Part shown: positions 9,706-17,030 of the stretch, piece after piece
Numbering within the stretch: position 1 is the first letter of the stretch
Layout of the letters: the number at the start of each line of letters is the position of its first letter
From: Psychromonas arctica DSM 14288
GTDB taxonomy: Bacteria > Pseudomonadota > Gammaproteobacteria > Enterobacterales > Psychromonadaceae
Direction: 5' to 3'
DNA: 64,000 nucleotides
Assembly (NCBI RefSeq): GCF_000482725.1
Contig: NZ_AXWP01000001.1
Location: 318,173-382,172, forward strand
Made by a program: the position numbers and the translations under genes
Notes under the pieces: generated by a model
What the model was told of the DNA's origin: nothing
The model's database searches: none
Seen by the model: the letters and a program-made list of their open reading frames with translations, nothing else

Positions 9706-9733
9706 TTGTATTACCAAATGATCACCCTATAAT
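9706..9733 (+). promoter_or_regulatory. Sigma-70-type promoter of yhhQ
   Basis: TTGTAT (9706-9711) and the perfect -10 element TATAAT (9728-9733) are separated by 16 bases. The predicted start, near 9740, is about 20 bases before the preQ1 aptamer, giving a leader of about 65 bases. Confidence 0.75.
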
Positions 9734-9760
9734 ATGCGACCCCATTTGGGATAAATAATA

Positions 9761-9798
9761 AGCGGGTTCCCTCACCCCGTTGTTGAATTTAAAAAGGT
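9761..9798 (+). promoter_or_regulatory. preQ1-I riboswitch controlling yhhQ
   Basis: AGCGGG (9761-9766) pairs with CCCGTT (9776-9781) to form P1, enclosing the short loop TTCCCTCAC that is characteristic of class I preQ1 aptamers. An A-rich tail follows, ending in AAAAAGG (9791-9797). The CC of the loop can pair with the GG of the tail to form the H-type pseudoknot. That same AAGG is the Shine-Dalgarno of yhhQ, 7 bases before its ATG, so ligand binding would hide the ribosome site: a translational OFF switch. The downstream gene is a known target of this riboswitch class. Confidence 0.88.
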
Positions 9799-9804
9799 CA
9801 AAAT

Positions 9805-10464
9805 ATGTTATCACTTTCAAACACGCAAATTCGCCGTGCTGTAACGCTATTGGTTGGATTTCACATCATTATAGTTTGTGCTAGTAATTATCTAGTACAG
9901 CTCCCTTTTACGCTATTTGGTTGGCATACAACATGGGGGGCTTTTAGCTTTCCTTTTGTATACTTAGCAACTGACTTGACCGTAAGAATATTTGGTCAAA
10001 AAGATGCTCGACGCATTATTTTCAAAGCGATGTTACCTGCATTGATTGTTTCCTATGTGATTGGCGTTTTATTCCATCAAGGTGTATTTCAAGGTATGGA
10101 TGCGCTCGCTGAATATAATAGCTTTGTATTGCGGATTGCAGGTGCAAGTTTTGCTGCGTATCTTTTTGGACAGCTATTAGATATTAAGGTATTTGCTAAT
10201 CTGCGTTTAACTAAAAGATGGTGGGTTGCACCTACTGCATCAACTTTATTAGGTAACTTACTTGATACGCTAGTCTTCTTCTCATTAGCTTTCTATGCTT
10301 CAACGGATAGTTTTATGGCGGTAAACTGGCCTGAAATTGCAATGGTCGATTATGGCTTTAAACTATTGGTTAGTTTGTGTTTATTCCTACCTGCCTATGG
10401 TGTGCTATTAAAAGTATTAGAGAAGCGGATCATCAAAATACCAGCACAATCAGCTATTGCATAA
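9805..10464 (+). CDS. yhhQ: Queuosine precursor transporter YhhQ
   Basis: YhhQ (DUF165/COG1738) imports the queuosine precursors preQ0 and preQ1 across the inner membrane for tRNA queuosine synthesis. The 219-residue protein is strongly hydrophobic with about six membrane segments. It shows family features: WHTTWGAFSFPFVYLATDLTVRIFG in the first third, and a polar segment (TASTLLGNLLDTLVFF) in the centre. Length is normal. Control by the preQ1 riboswitch in its leader independently supports the substrate. Confidence 0.94.
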   Translation: MLSLSNTQIRRAVTLLVGFHIIIVCASNYLVQLPFTLFGWHTTWGAFSFPFVYLATDLTVRIFGQKDARRIIFKAMLPALIVSYVIGVLFHQGVFQGMDALAEYNSFVLRIAGASFAAYLFGQLLDIKVFANLRLTKRWWVAPTASTLLGNLLDTLVFFSLAFYASTDSFMAVNWPEIAMVDYGFKLLVSLCLFLPAYGVLLKVLEKRIIKIPAQSAIA

Positions 10465-10521
10465 AAATCGTTAAGGTTTAACAACGTTTAAGTCTGAATC
10501 TAGCAATTGATTGCAGAGTAA

Positions 10522-10558
10522 AACATCAATAAGTTCAAAGGGAGGACCTCTTGATGTT
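10522..10558. other. Inverted repeat covering the start of a small ORF
   Basis: AACATCAA (10522-10529) and TTGATGTT (10551-10558) are perfect inverted arms around 21 bases that contain the strong Shine-Dalgarno GGAGG (10541-10545). The right arm contains the TTG and ATG start codons of the next ORF. It could be a weak yhhQ terminator or an RNA stem that masks translation of the small ORF. Confidence 0.5.
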
Positions 10559-10763
10559 TAAACTCACTGTTATTTCCTACTTTACTGCAGGACTTAATAA
10601 TATCAATTTCATTAAGTTTATGATCAATTATTGGCAAGTAAAAATACATCAATTTAAGGCTAAAATCGCGTCAAATAGCTGCTCTGTTCGCAAAATTTCT
10701 AATGCAGAAATGATCTGTTTTAAGCAACAAAAAATGATCAGCAATTTAGCGGAAGTGGTATAA
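10554..10763 (+). CDS. Small hypothetical protein (69 aa)
   Basis: I do not recognise this product. The ATG at 10554 is preceded by a perfect GGAGG at 8 bases' distance, an unusually strong ribosome site for this genome; a TTG at 10551 is the alternative. The predicted protein is basic, with a mildly hydrophobic N-terminus (MFKLTVISYFTAGLNNINF) and a Lys/Gln-rich C-terminus, and no known motif. It follows yhhQ on the same strand by 89 bases. The case for it being a gene rests on the ribosome site only. Confidence 0.35.
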   Translation: MFKLTVISYFTAGLNNINFIKFMINYWQVKIHQFKAKIASNSCSVRKISNAEMICFKQQKMISNLAEVV

Positions 10764-10784
10764 ATACAGCATTTAATTAACCCG

Positions 10785-11522
10785 TTAAGCAGAATAACTA
10801 TTTTCTAGCTCCTGCCAATCTTCATCTAACCAACTATCTGGTTTTGGCCACTTTTCTGGTGGTAATGTCAAAGCAAAGTGTTTGATATCGGCCAATCGTT
10901 CACCCTCAAAAATATTATCGAGTACCAATAGTGACTGAGGAGCAGTAATAATCGTTATATTGTCGCTTGGTTTTAACAAGGTAGTAGGATCAATTTTCGC
11001 CTGTTGACTTTGATAATCATAAATGACTCTAATCATATTCGCTTTGCATTGAGTATCAGAACTTCCTGTGACTGAGTTCGTTTGTAGTAATAAACAATAT
11101 AACACTCCGCCATGCTCCGGTTCTTTAAAACATTTAACCCCCATCACTTTAAATGATGCTTTGCACACTTGTTGTGCTTTTAAATCCGCTTTAACCAGCG
11201 TATATAAATTATCTGATTCAGCTAACCACTTTCTCGTCGAGTTAATCGCAAAGATAGCTGCTAATACAATAGCCGTTGGAAATATAAAGGTGGCATACTG
11301 GCTGCTTATTCCAATATCTAAAGTACTGAAGCTAGCCACTAATAGGCTAGATATGAACCAAAGGATACAAAAAGCAGCAAGGGAAAACACCCAAAATACT
11401 GCTGTATTTAATGCCGCTTTCAAGTAACGTTTTTGTGGAACGGGTAAAGTAAGGAGAATGTCAGTTAATTGTTTGTGTTCGATTGTTGATATTTTTTGTA
11501 AGGTTTTATTTTGCGTTAGCAC
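10785..11522 (-). CDS. Hypothetical membrane protein (245 aa)
   Basis: No family is recognised. Two hydrophobic segments at about residues 40-65 (AVFWVFSLAAFCILWFISSLL) and 78-98 (YATFIFPTAIVLAAIFAI) suggest a hairpin in the inner membrane, with a soluble C-terminal domain of about 145 residues on the cytoplasmic side. The soluble part ends in an acidic, Trp-rich tail (WPKPDSWLDEDWQELE). It is followed on the same strand, upstream, by a conserved small protein at 11570, 47 bases away, so the two may form an operon. Confidence 0.7.
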   Translation of the reverse strand: MLTQNKTLQKISTIEHKQLTDILLTLPVPQKRYLKAALNTAVFWVFSLAAFCILWFISSLLVASFSTLDIGISSQYATFIFPTAIVLAAIFAINSTRKWLAESDNLYTLVKADLKAQQVCKASFKVMGVKCFKEPEHGGVLYCLLLQTNSVTGSSDTQCKANMIRVIYDYQSQQAKIDPTTLLKPSDNITIITAPQSLLVLDNIFEGERLADIKHFALTLPPEKWPKPDSWLDEDWQELENSYSA

Positions 11523-11569
11523 GTCATCTCTTCCGTGAAAGTAGAGAGGCTATGAAGCCTCTCTTGAGT

Positions 11570-11845
11570 TTATTTATTGTCTTTATTATTTTTTTTATCT
11601 TTTGTCTCATCACGTACAAATTTAATCTCAGAAAAACCCATGCGTTCAAATTCATTAGCGCGATAATTTTTCATTATTCCCTGGCCACGCGAGCTCATTT
11701 CTAGCTGTTTTTCCATTGCCCAAAATGACTTTAAATCAACACCTTCAGCCGCTGCAACCGCTTCAAAAATATCAAAGTGTTGACTAAAAGAAAATGAGAT
11801 TGTTTTTTTGGTGCCTTGGTAAAAATAGGTGACTTGACGTGCCAT
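11570..11845 (-). CDS. Small conserved protein, resembles DUF2960
   Basis: The 91-residue protein starts MARQVTYFYQGTKKTISFSF and contains HDIFEAVAAAEGVDL-like and SSRGQGIMKNYRANEFERMGF segments. From memory these match a small uncharacterised family (DUF2960) of marine gammaproteobacteria. The tail is rich in Lys, Asn and Asp (DETKDKKNNKDNK) and probably disordered. No catalytic motif or membrane segment is seen. It is likely cytoplasmic and lies just upstream of the membrane protein gene at 10785. Function is unknown. Confidence 0.65.
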   Translation of the reverse strand: MARQVTYFYQGTKKTISFSFSQHFDIFEAVAAAEGVDLKSFWAMEKQLEMSSRGQGIMKNYRANEFERMGFSEIKFVRDETKDKKNNKDNK

Positions 11846-12096
11846 AGGATTGTTCCAATAAATAAAAAAGAGGATTTTAGCACAGCTTGAAGTGTTGCTA
11901 TAACTACCTTTTTCGATTTAATTAAATTACTTTTTTTAATAAATTTGAGCTAACCCTCTGAAAAGCAGTTAATAACCCGTATTTTTGTCATTTTGTATTA
12001 ATTTATTGGTGTAAAATTGAAGTAATAATAAAACTAATTTTTCAGAGAAGGGGTGTGCTAAGCAAATACACATTTCTTTCAACTTAAAGGTCAACT

Positions 12097-13821
12097 ATGT
12101 CGCTTAACCTCTCACATAATAACTTAATGTCTTTAGCTGATTATACTTTTAAAAAGTATGCATCGAATACCTTTTTGACAAATGTAGGAGAAGAAGGGTT
12201 CACCTATCAGCAAGCAGGAGAAAAAGTCATTCAACTGCAAGCCATGTTTAAAGATTTAGGCATAAAACAAGGAGATAAGGTAGCGATATGCAGTGAAAAT
12301 ATGCCACATTGGGGCATAGTGTATCTTGCAATAACTGCAATGGGAGCTATCGCGGTTCCTATTTTGCCAGATTTTCATAGTAATGAAATTCATCACATTA
12401 TTAAGCATTCGCAGGTGCAAGCTATTTTTGTTTCAAACAAAATATGCACACGGCTTAATGAAGATGACTTTAGCTCTAGCCTCTCTTATGTTTTTTCAAT
12501 GGAAACATTAGATATAATAGAGGATAAAACGCCTAAACATTCGGATTTATTTATTAAAGGCGCACAAACTATTGCGCAGATGAAAGATAAAGCCATACAG
12601 TTTGCAAAGCAGCAAAAGCTCTTGAAAATGAGTGAAATCGATAATTCATTAACTATCAATCCAAACGATGTTGCAGTTATTATTTACACCTCAGGCACAA
12701 CGGGACAATCAAAAGGTGTGATGCTAAGTCATTACAACTTAATGGCGCAATTGTATCAAGCAAACACCTTAGCGGATATCATTGAGACAGACCGATTTTT
12801 ATCAATCTTGCCCTTAGCGCATACTTTTGAATGTTCAGTTGGCCTTTTAGTACCTTTTGCAAACGGTGCTTCGGTACATTACATCAACAAGGTTCCTTCA
12901 CCAAAGATCATTTTAGCGGCAATGCAGCAAGTTAAACCAACTTGTATGTTAAGTGTGCCATTAGTGATTGAAAAAATTTATAAAAGCAAAGTTATCGCCG
13001 AAATTAATAAGAATAAAGTAACAAAATTTATGTATGAAAACATTAGCTTTGTACGTAAACAATTAAATAAAGTGGCCGGTAAAAAATTGATGCAAAGCTT
13101 TGGCGGAGAAATTAAATTCTTTGGTATTGGCGGGGCTAAGTTATCAAAGTTTGTTGAGCAGTTTTTATTAGAAGCTGGTTTTCCTTATGCCATCGGTTAC
13201 GGGTTGACTGAAACTGCACCTATTATCGCTGGTGCGGTGCCGGGTAAAACACGCATTGGTACAACCGGCGTTTTTGCGCCAGAAATAGAATATCGATTTG
13301 TAAAACAAAATGAACAGGATCGTGATGGCGAATTACATGTGCGTGGCCCTAATGTGATGCTCGGGTATTATAAAGAGAAAGAGCGAACTGAAGAGGTCTT
13401 AGATGCTGAAGGGTGGTTTAATACGGGTGATCTAGGTTATGTCGATGATATGGGGATTTTAACTATTAGTGGCCGCAGTAAAAATGTGATTATTGGATCG
13501 AGTGGTGAAAATATTTACCCAGAGTCGGTGGAGTCTGTGATTGAACAGCACCCGTTAGTCATTGATTCTATGGTCTATGAAGTAGATAAAAAATTAGTGG
13601 CTAAAATTTATATCGATTATGACCTGTTTGATGAACAGCATAATTTAAAAACACAAAGTGATTTTGATTTACATAAAGATATCGTTTCTTTATTAGAAAG
13701 CATTAGAAATGAGACAAATAAAAGCTTAGCTTCGTTTTCTAAAATTAGTTCAGTGGTTGAACAGGCTGAACCTTTTATTAAAACACCGACAAAAAAAATT
13801 AAACGCTATTTACACATCTAA
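12097..13821 (+). CDS. Long-chain fatty-acid--CoA ligase (AMP-binding)
   Basis: The 574-residue protein belongs to the ANL adenylating superfamily and most resembles long-chain acyl-CoA synthetases. It has the ATP-binding P-loop IIYTSGTTGQSKGV at about 195-208, the A5 motif YGLTETAPII, the GELHVRGPNVMLGYYK segment, and the A8 hinge NTGDLGYVDDMG with SGRSKNVIIGSSGENIYPE. The final catalytic Lys region is PTKKIKR. It would activate fatty acids to acyl-CoA at the inner membrane. AAAGGTCAACT precedes the ATG. It stands alone, some 30 kb from the PUFA genes, so a link to PUFA metabolism is possible but unproven. Confidence 0.88.
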   Translation: MSLNLSHNNLMSLADYTFKKYASNTFLTNVGEEGFTYQQAGEKVIQLQAMFKDLGIKQGDKVAICSENMPHWGIVYLAITAMGAIAVPILPDFHSNEIHHIIKHSQVQAIFVSNKICTRLNEDDFSSSLSYVFSMETLDIIEDKTPKHSDLFIKGAQTIAQMKDKAIQFAKQQKLLKMSEIDNSLTINPNDVAVIIYTSGTTGQSKGVMLSHYNLMAQLYQANTLADIIETDRFLSILPLAHTFECSVGLLVPFANGASVHYINKVPSPKIILAAMQQVKPTCMLSVPLVIEKIYKSKVIAEINKNKVTKFMYENISFVRKQLNKVAGKKLMQSFGGEIKFFGIGGAKLSKFVEQFLLEAGFPYAIGYGLTETAPIIAGAVPGKTRIGTTGVFAPEIEYRFVKQNEQDRDGELHVRGPNVMLGYYKEKERTEEVLDAEGWFNTGDLGYVDDMGILTISGRSKNVIIGSSGENIYPESVESVIEQHPLVIDSMVYEVDKKLVAKIYIDYDLFDEQHNLKTQSDFDLHKDIVSLLESIRNETNKSLASFSKISSVVEQAEPFIKTPTKKIKRYLHI

Positions 13822-13859
13822 CGTATTAGTTAGCTTCGGATATTTGAGCGTTAGATGTG
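13813..13859 (+). terminator. Stem-loop overlapping the acyl-CoA ligase stop codon
   Basis: CACATCTAACG (13813-13823, which includes the TAA stop) and CGTTAGATGTG (13849-13859) form a perfect 11-bp stem with a 25-base loop, followed by GTTAATTTAAATTG. The long loop and modest U-content make it an imperfect intrinsic terminator, but position and stem length suit 3'-end formation. Confidence 0.55.
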
Positions 13860-14147
13860 GTTAATTTAAATTGTTGGATATTGTTGAAAGGTAAATGCTG
13901 TTAACGCTTTTAAAAATAGTAAAATGAATACTTTATGAATAACAAAAAAGTAGTCTATTTAATTTGAACGGTATCCAGTTTAGATTGCTTTTTGGTTAAA
14001 TAACCGCAATAAAGAGAGGTGTATAGCATCTTCTAGAAGTAATTATTATAACAATCCTTAAACTGATTTAAATCAAAGTCTATTTTTAGCTTCTTAACTA
14101 CATTAACTATTAAGACATTTACTTATTAGTTAATTTAGGAGGTAAGA
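13860..14147. other. Non-coding gap before the 45-aa membrane peptide
   Basis: AT-rich; no gene or RNA recognised. It ends in the strong ribosome site TAGGAGGT (14136-14143) of the following small gene. Confidence 0.5.
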
Positions 14148-14285
14148 ATGGATTTTTTATCGATGTTGTTGAATGACCCTATTGTCGGCGCTGGTGTTGC
14201 TGTTATCGCGGGTACTTGTTTAATTGTGGGTTATATTGCTTATTATTTTATTAAAAATATCATTAAAGCTGGTCCTCGGGAATAA
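14148..14285 (+). CDS. 45-aa single-span membrane peptide, DUF3149-like
   Basis: A perfect Shine-Dalgarno TAGGAGGT ends 5 bases before an ATG that opens a 45-codon frame. The peptide begins MDFLSMLLNDPIVGAGVAVI and continues with a hydrophobic stretch (to about residue 35), ending in a short basic tail KNIIKAGPRE. A very short N-terminal amphipathic part with NDPI followed by one membrane helix recalls the small DUF3149 family of gammaproteobacteria; that match is from memory. Function is unknown. The gene is isolated, with non-coding DNA on both sides. Confidence 0.65.
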   Translation: MDFLSMLLNDPIVGAGVAVIAGTCLIVGYIAYYFIKNIIKAGPRE

Positions 14286-14741
14286 GATAATAAATATCTA
14301 ATACGCTGTGAGTTTTGATTAAGGGGTGATAGGTGAAAGGTTTAATAAGTTAATTGAACGATGAGCCCAGATCTTTGGCTATCGCTTTGGCAATAATCAA
14401 ATTATATCGACTTTTGACTAGTTCAAATACTAAAATACTAAGCGAGTTGATTACATCAGTAATTGTTGGCTCACCTCCAACATGCCTATAATAAGGTGAC
14501 CTGATCATTCACTGCTAGTTAATAAATGTATCTTCAATTTTGATATCTAATACCAGTACCTTAATACTCATGAACAAAGTACTTAAGCAAGTATTAGCAT
14601 CTGTATTTTATTCAAATTAGTATTTTCCAACAAATGACTATAAAAAATATTTTAAAATAACTGTTTAACCTCAACATAAATGCATTCATTTCGATCTGAT
14701 TTGCTATCATAGCGACGTTTTAATAATCAGAGATAAATAAC
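14286..14741. other. Non-coding gap before ppiC
   Basis: No open frame of note. A small hairpin, GTTGG (14465-14469) with CCAAC (14477-14481), is seen. The ppiC promoter is likely close to TATCAT (14706-14711). Confidence 0.45.
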
Positions 14742-15020
14742 ATGGCTAACACTGCATCCGCATTACATATTCTAGTAAAACACCAAGAGAAAGCAGAAGA
14801 TATTCTTGCTCAATTAAAAAAAGGGGCAAAATTTCAAACTCTAGCAAAAAAATATTCTACTTGTCCTTCGGGTAAAAAAGGGGGGGATTTAGGTGAGTTT
14901 AAAAAAGGACAAATGGTACCTGCTTTCGATAAAGTTTGTTTTGGTGCCGAGTTGATCACTCCTCATTTAGTAAAAACAAAATTTGGCTGGCATATTATTA
15001 AAGTGCTATATCGAACGTGA
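14742..15020 (+). CDS. ppiC: Parvulin-type peptidyl-prolyl isomerase (PpiC)
   Basis: The 92-residue protein is a single parvulin rotamase domain, the size of E. coli PpiC, and catalyses cis-trans isomerisation of Xaa-Pro bonds in the cytoplasm. Family landmarks are [17 protein letters not shown] at the start, the [20 protein letters not shown] block, and [10 protein letters not shown] at the end. No signal peptide is present. CAGAGATAAATAAC precedes the ATG. Confidence 0.93.
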   Translation: MANTASALHILVKHQEKAEDILAQLKKGAKFQTLAKKYSTCPSGKKGGDLGEFKKGQMVPAFDKVCFGAELITPHLVKTKFGWHIIKVLYRT

Positions 15021-15481
15021 ATATTTAGGTTTCACTATGTCAATAATAAGTGGGGCTATTAAATATAGCAGTACTCATAATCCTGTTAAACCTTATTATT
15101 ATTGGTGTTGCTTTTTATTTGTTTTGTTATTACTTTGGTATTAACAAAACAGTTAAAATATATGTTTTATATGCCTTTTATTTGTCTTCGCTCGATAATA
15201 CAAACATAGTCGTATTTTTTTACTATTTCTTTATGAGTGCTTTTTTAGGCCCGTTTTGATTGATATTTACGACTAAATATCCAATAGCGTTTAAAAAATC
15301 ACATTATTCATTATTTTATTAAGATATTGATTTGTTTTGTGGTTTTTTTTTTGATTTTGTTTAAAGTGGATGTCAAACTCTAGCCATTAAAGATGGAACT
15401 TTTTTATTAAGTGGTTAAATAAATAACGACATTTTAAGCGCATTATTTTTTCTTCTCCTAGTAGGTAAATACTTCATAGAT
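15021..15481. other. Gap between ppiC and the J-protein gene
   Basis: It contains an open frame from a GTG at 15050 to 15259 (69 residues, very hydrophobic, Phe/Tyr/Ile-rich) and a 34-codon ATG frame at 15037. Neither has a ribosome site, and both look like AT-rich chance frames. No RNA gene or terminator is recognised. Confidence 0.4.
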
Positions 15482-16369
15482 ATGAATAACCATGATATTT
15501 TAGGGACAAATGACTCTTGGTCACAAAAAGCGATTCGTAGGCAATTTAAGCTACTATCATTAAAAATTCACCCTGATAAATCGGGCACAAGTGAATTATT
15601 TAAAATAGTGCATATAGCTTATAAAAATATCACCAGCGGGAAAGGTAATGAACATTTCGTTTATTTACCTTCTGAGGTGATTGTTGTTGATGAAGACAAA
15701 CTAGACGCAGAGTCTTTACGTATAAAAGTCCATCAGCTACTTGAGGACATCAAAATAAAAACAGATTGTTTAACAGAAGCTAACGCTGAAATTCGAAAAC
15801 TAACTGCGGATTCTGATGTTGCTAAAGTCGCAAAGCAACTTAAATTTGTATTAACAACGTTATTTATTGTGATGGTTTGTGGCTCGCTTCTGCTAATGAC
15901 ATCATTGAATGAAGAAGAAGATTCAATCTTACCTACGCCTCGATTCTTTATTAGCTCTATGCCCGAAACATTGCCGGTAAAACCTAAAATATTATTAAAA
16001 GCTAAAACTCGTAGCTGGAAGCATGTACCAGGGTATTCTAAGTCTAGTGACTTTGGTGAGTTTATTTTGATCACAGAGTTAGGCATTCCAACCTTGATGT
16101 TTCAAATTGATAAGTCACTTTATAATAGCGAGCAAAAAGCGAAGTTACGCAATGAAAAGCACGGTTCCTGTGAAGCAGCATTGAGCGTAAATAACTATCA
16201 ACGTGTAGGATTAATTAACCCTTTTGCAAGAGCCACGATAGATGAGAACTTTATTTTTTCTATTTGGTTATTTGATAGTGTTGATGTAGCCATGTTTAAA
16301 GACTTTGAAGTATTAACGCTAATATGTGATGACATAAAATACAGCGCCCATTTAAAACTCGCTGAATAA
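15482..16369 (+). CDS. Membrane-anchored J-domain protein
   Basis: The first 55 or so residues form a J domain: DILGTNDSWSQKAIRRQFK, then the HPD motif at residues 30-32 (LKIHPDKSG) and FKIVHIAYKNI. HPD is the residue triad that stimulates DnaK ATPase. A helical, likely coiled-coil stretch (about 75-115) leads to one membrane span at about 120-140, then a C-terminal domain of about 150 residues with no recognised family, containing two cysteines in the C-terminal half. This makes it a class C J-protein that would recruit DnaK to the inner membrane. The target is unknown. Confidence 0.8.
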   Translation: MNNHDILGTNDSWSQKAIRRQFKLLSLKIHPDKSGTSELFKIVHIAYKNITSGKGNEHFVYLPSEVIVVDEDKLDAESLRIKVHQLLEDIKIKTDCLTEANAEIRKLTADSDVAKVAKQLKFVLTTLFIVMVCGSLLLMTSLNEEEDSILPTPRFFISSMPETLPVKPKILLKAKTRSWKHVPGYSKSSDFGEFILITELGIPTLMFQIDKSLYNSEQKAKLRNEKHGSCEAALSVNNYQRVGLINPFARATIDENFIFSIWLFDSVDVAMFKDFEVLTLICDDIKYSAHLKLAE

Positions 16370-16492
16370 TAGTTAACAATTCGAAAAGTTGTCATGTTAT
16401 TTGTTTCCTGGATGTCTAATTCACTGACTACAGAATGCCTCTTGATTCTTAACGCGGCTAGTCTGTATTTGCTATAGATTGAGGAAACTACA

Positions 16493-16912
16493 ATGATTTA
16501 TGTGATTACACAATTTATACTATTAGCTTTTATTGTGTGGCCTATCGCGAACTTAAAGCTATCGATGTTAGGGTTACTGCTTGTTTTGTGTGCTATGTTA
16601 GTTGCATTGTCGGCTTTAATGACCAACCGTCCTGGAAACTTTAATGTTCGACCCGATCCAAAACCAACTGGCAATTTGATCGTTCATGGACCTTATCGAT
16701 ATATCCGTCATCCTATGTATACCTCTCTTTTTTTGGGCGGACTAGGAGTACTATTTTTTCAGTTTAGTGAATACAAACTGATTGCATGGTTACTGTTGAT
16801 TATTGTGTTGTGCCTTAAAGCGCGCTATGAAGAAAAAGCTTTATCTCTACATCATCCTGAATATCGTGCTTACCAAAAAAAATCCAAGGCGTTCATCCCT
16901 TGGATTTGGTGA
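16493..16912 (+). CDS. Isoprenylcysteine carboxyl methyltransferase (ICMT)-family membrane protein
   Basis: The 139-residue polytopic protein has the SAM-binding signature of the ICMT/PEMT group: LIVHGPYRYIRHPMYTSLF around residues 62-80, then a C-terminal KARYEEKAL and HPEYRAYQKK block. Bacterial members methylate small lipophilic or unknown substrates at the membrane; the substrate here cannot be told. GAGGAAACTACA gives a good ribosome site. Slightly shorter than many relatives, with about four hydrophobic segments. Confidence 0.82.
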   Translation: MIYVITQFILLAFIVWPIANLKLSMLGLLLVLCAMLVALSALMTNRPGNFNVRPDPKPTGNLIVHGPYRYIRHPMYTSLFLGGLGVLFFQFSEYKLIAWLLLIIVLCLKARYEEKALSLHHPEYRAYQKKSKAFIPWIW

Positions 16913-16944
16913 TTGAAAGGAAATACTAATAGGCTATCTGCTTT

Positions 16945-16989
16945 GTAAGTCACCTGAATGTAAGTCACGTGAATATAAGTTACTTACTA
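16945..16989. repeat. 15-base degenerate tandem repeat, three units
   Basis: GTAAGTCACCTGAAT (16945-16959) and GTAAGTCACGTGAAT (16960-16974) differ at one position; a third, decayed unit ATAAGTTACTTACTA follows. It lies between convergent genes, so it is probably a small replication-slippage product. Confidence 0.8.
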
Positions 16990-17030
16990 TAACTTTATCG
17001 AACTTTCTCTTCGCATAACTTACAATAACC

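Noticed and set aside
15050-15259. Hydrophobic 69-codon frame from GTG
   Set aside because: No ribosome site; composition is what AT-rich non-coding DNA yields in this frame.
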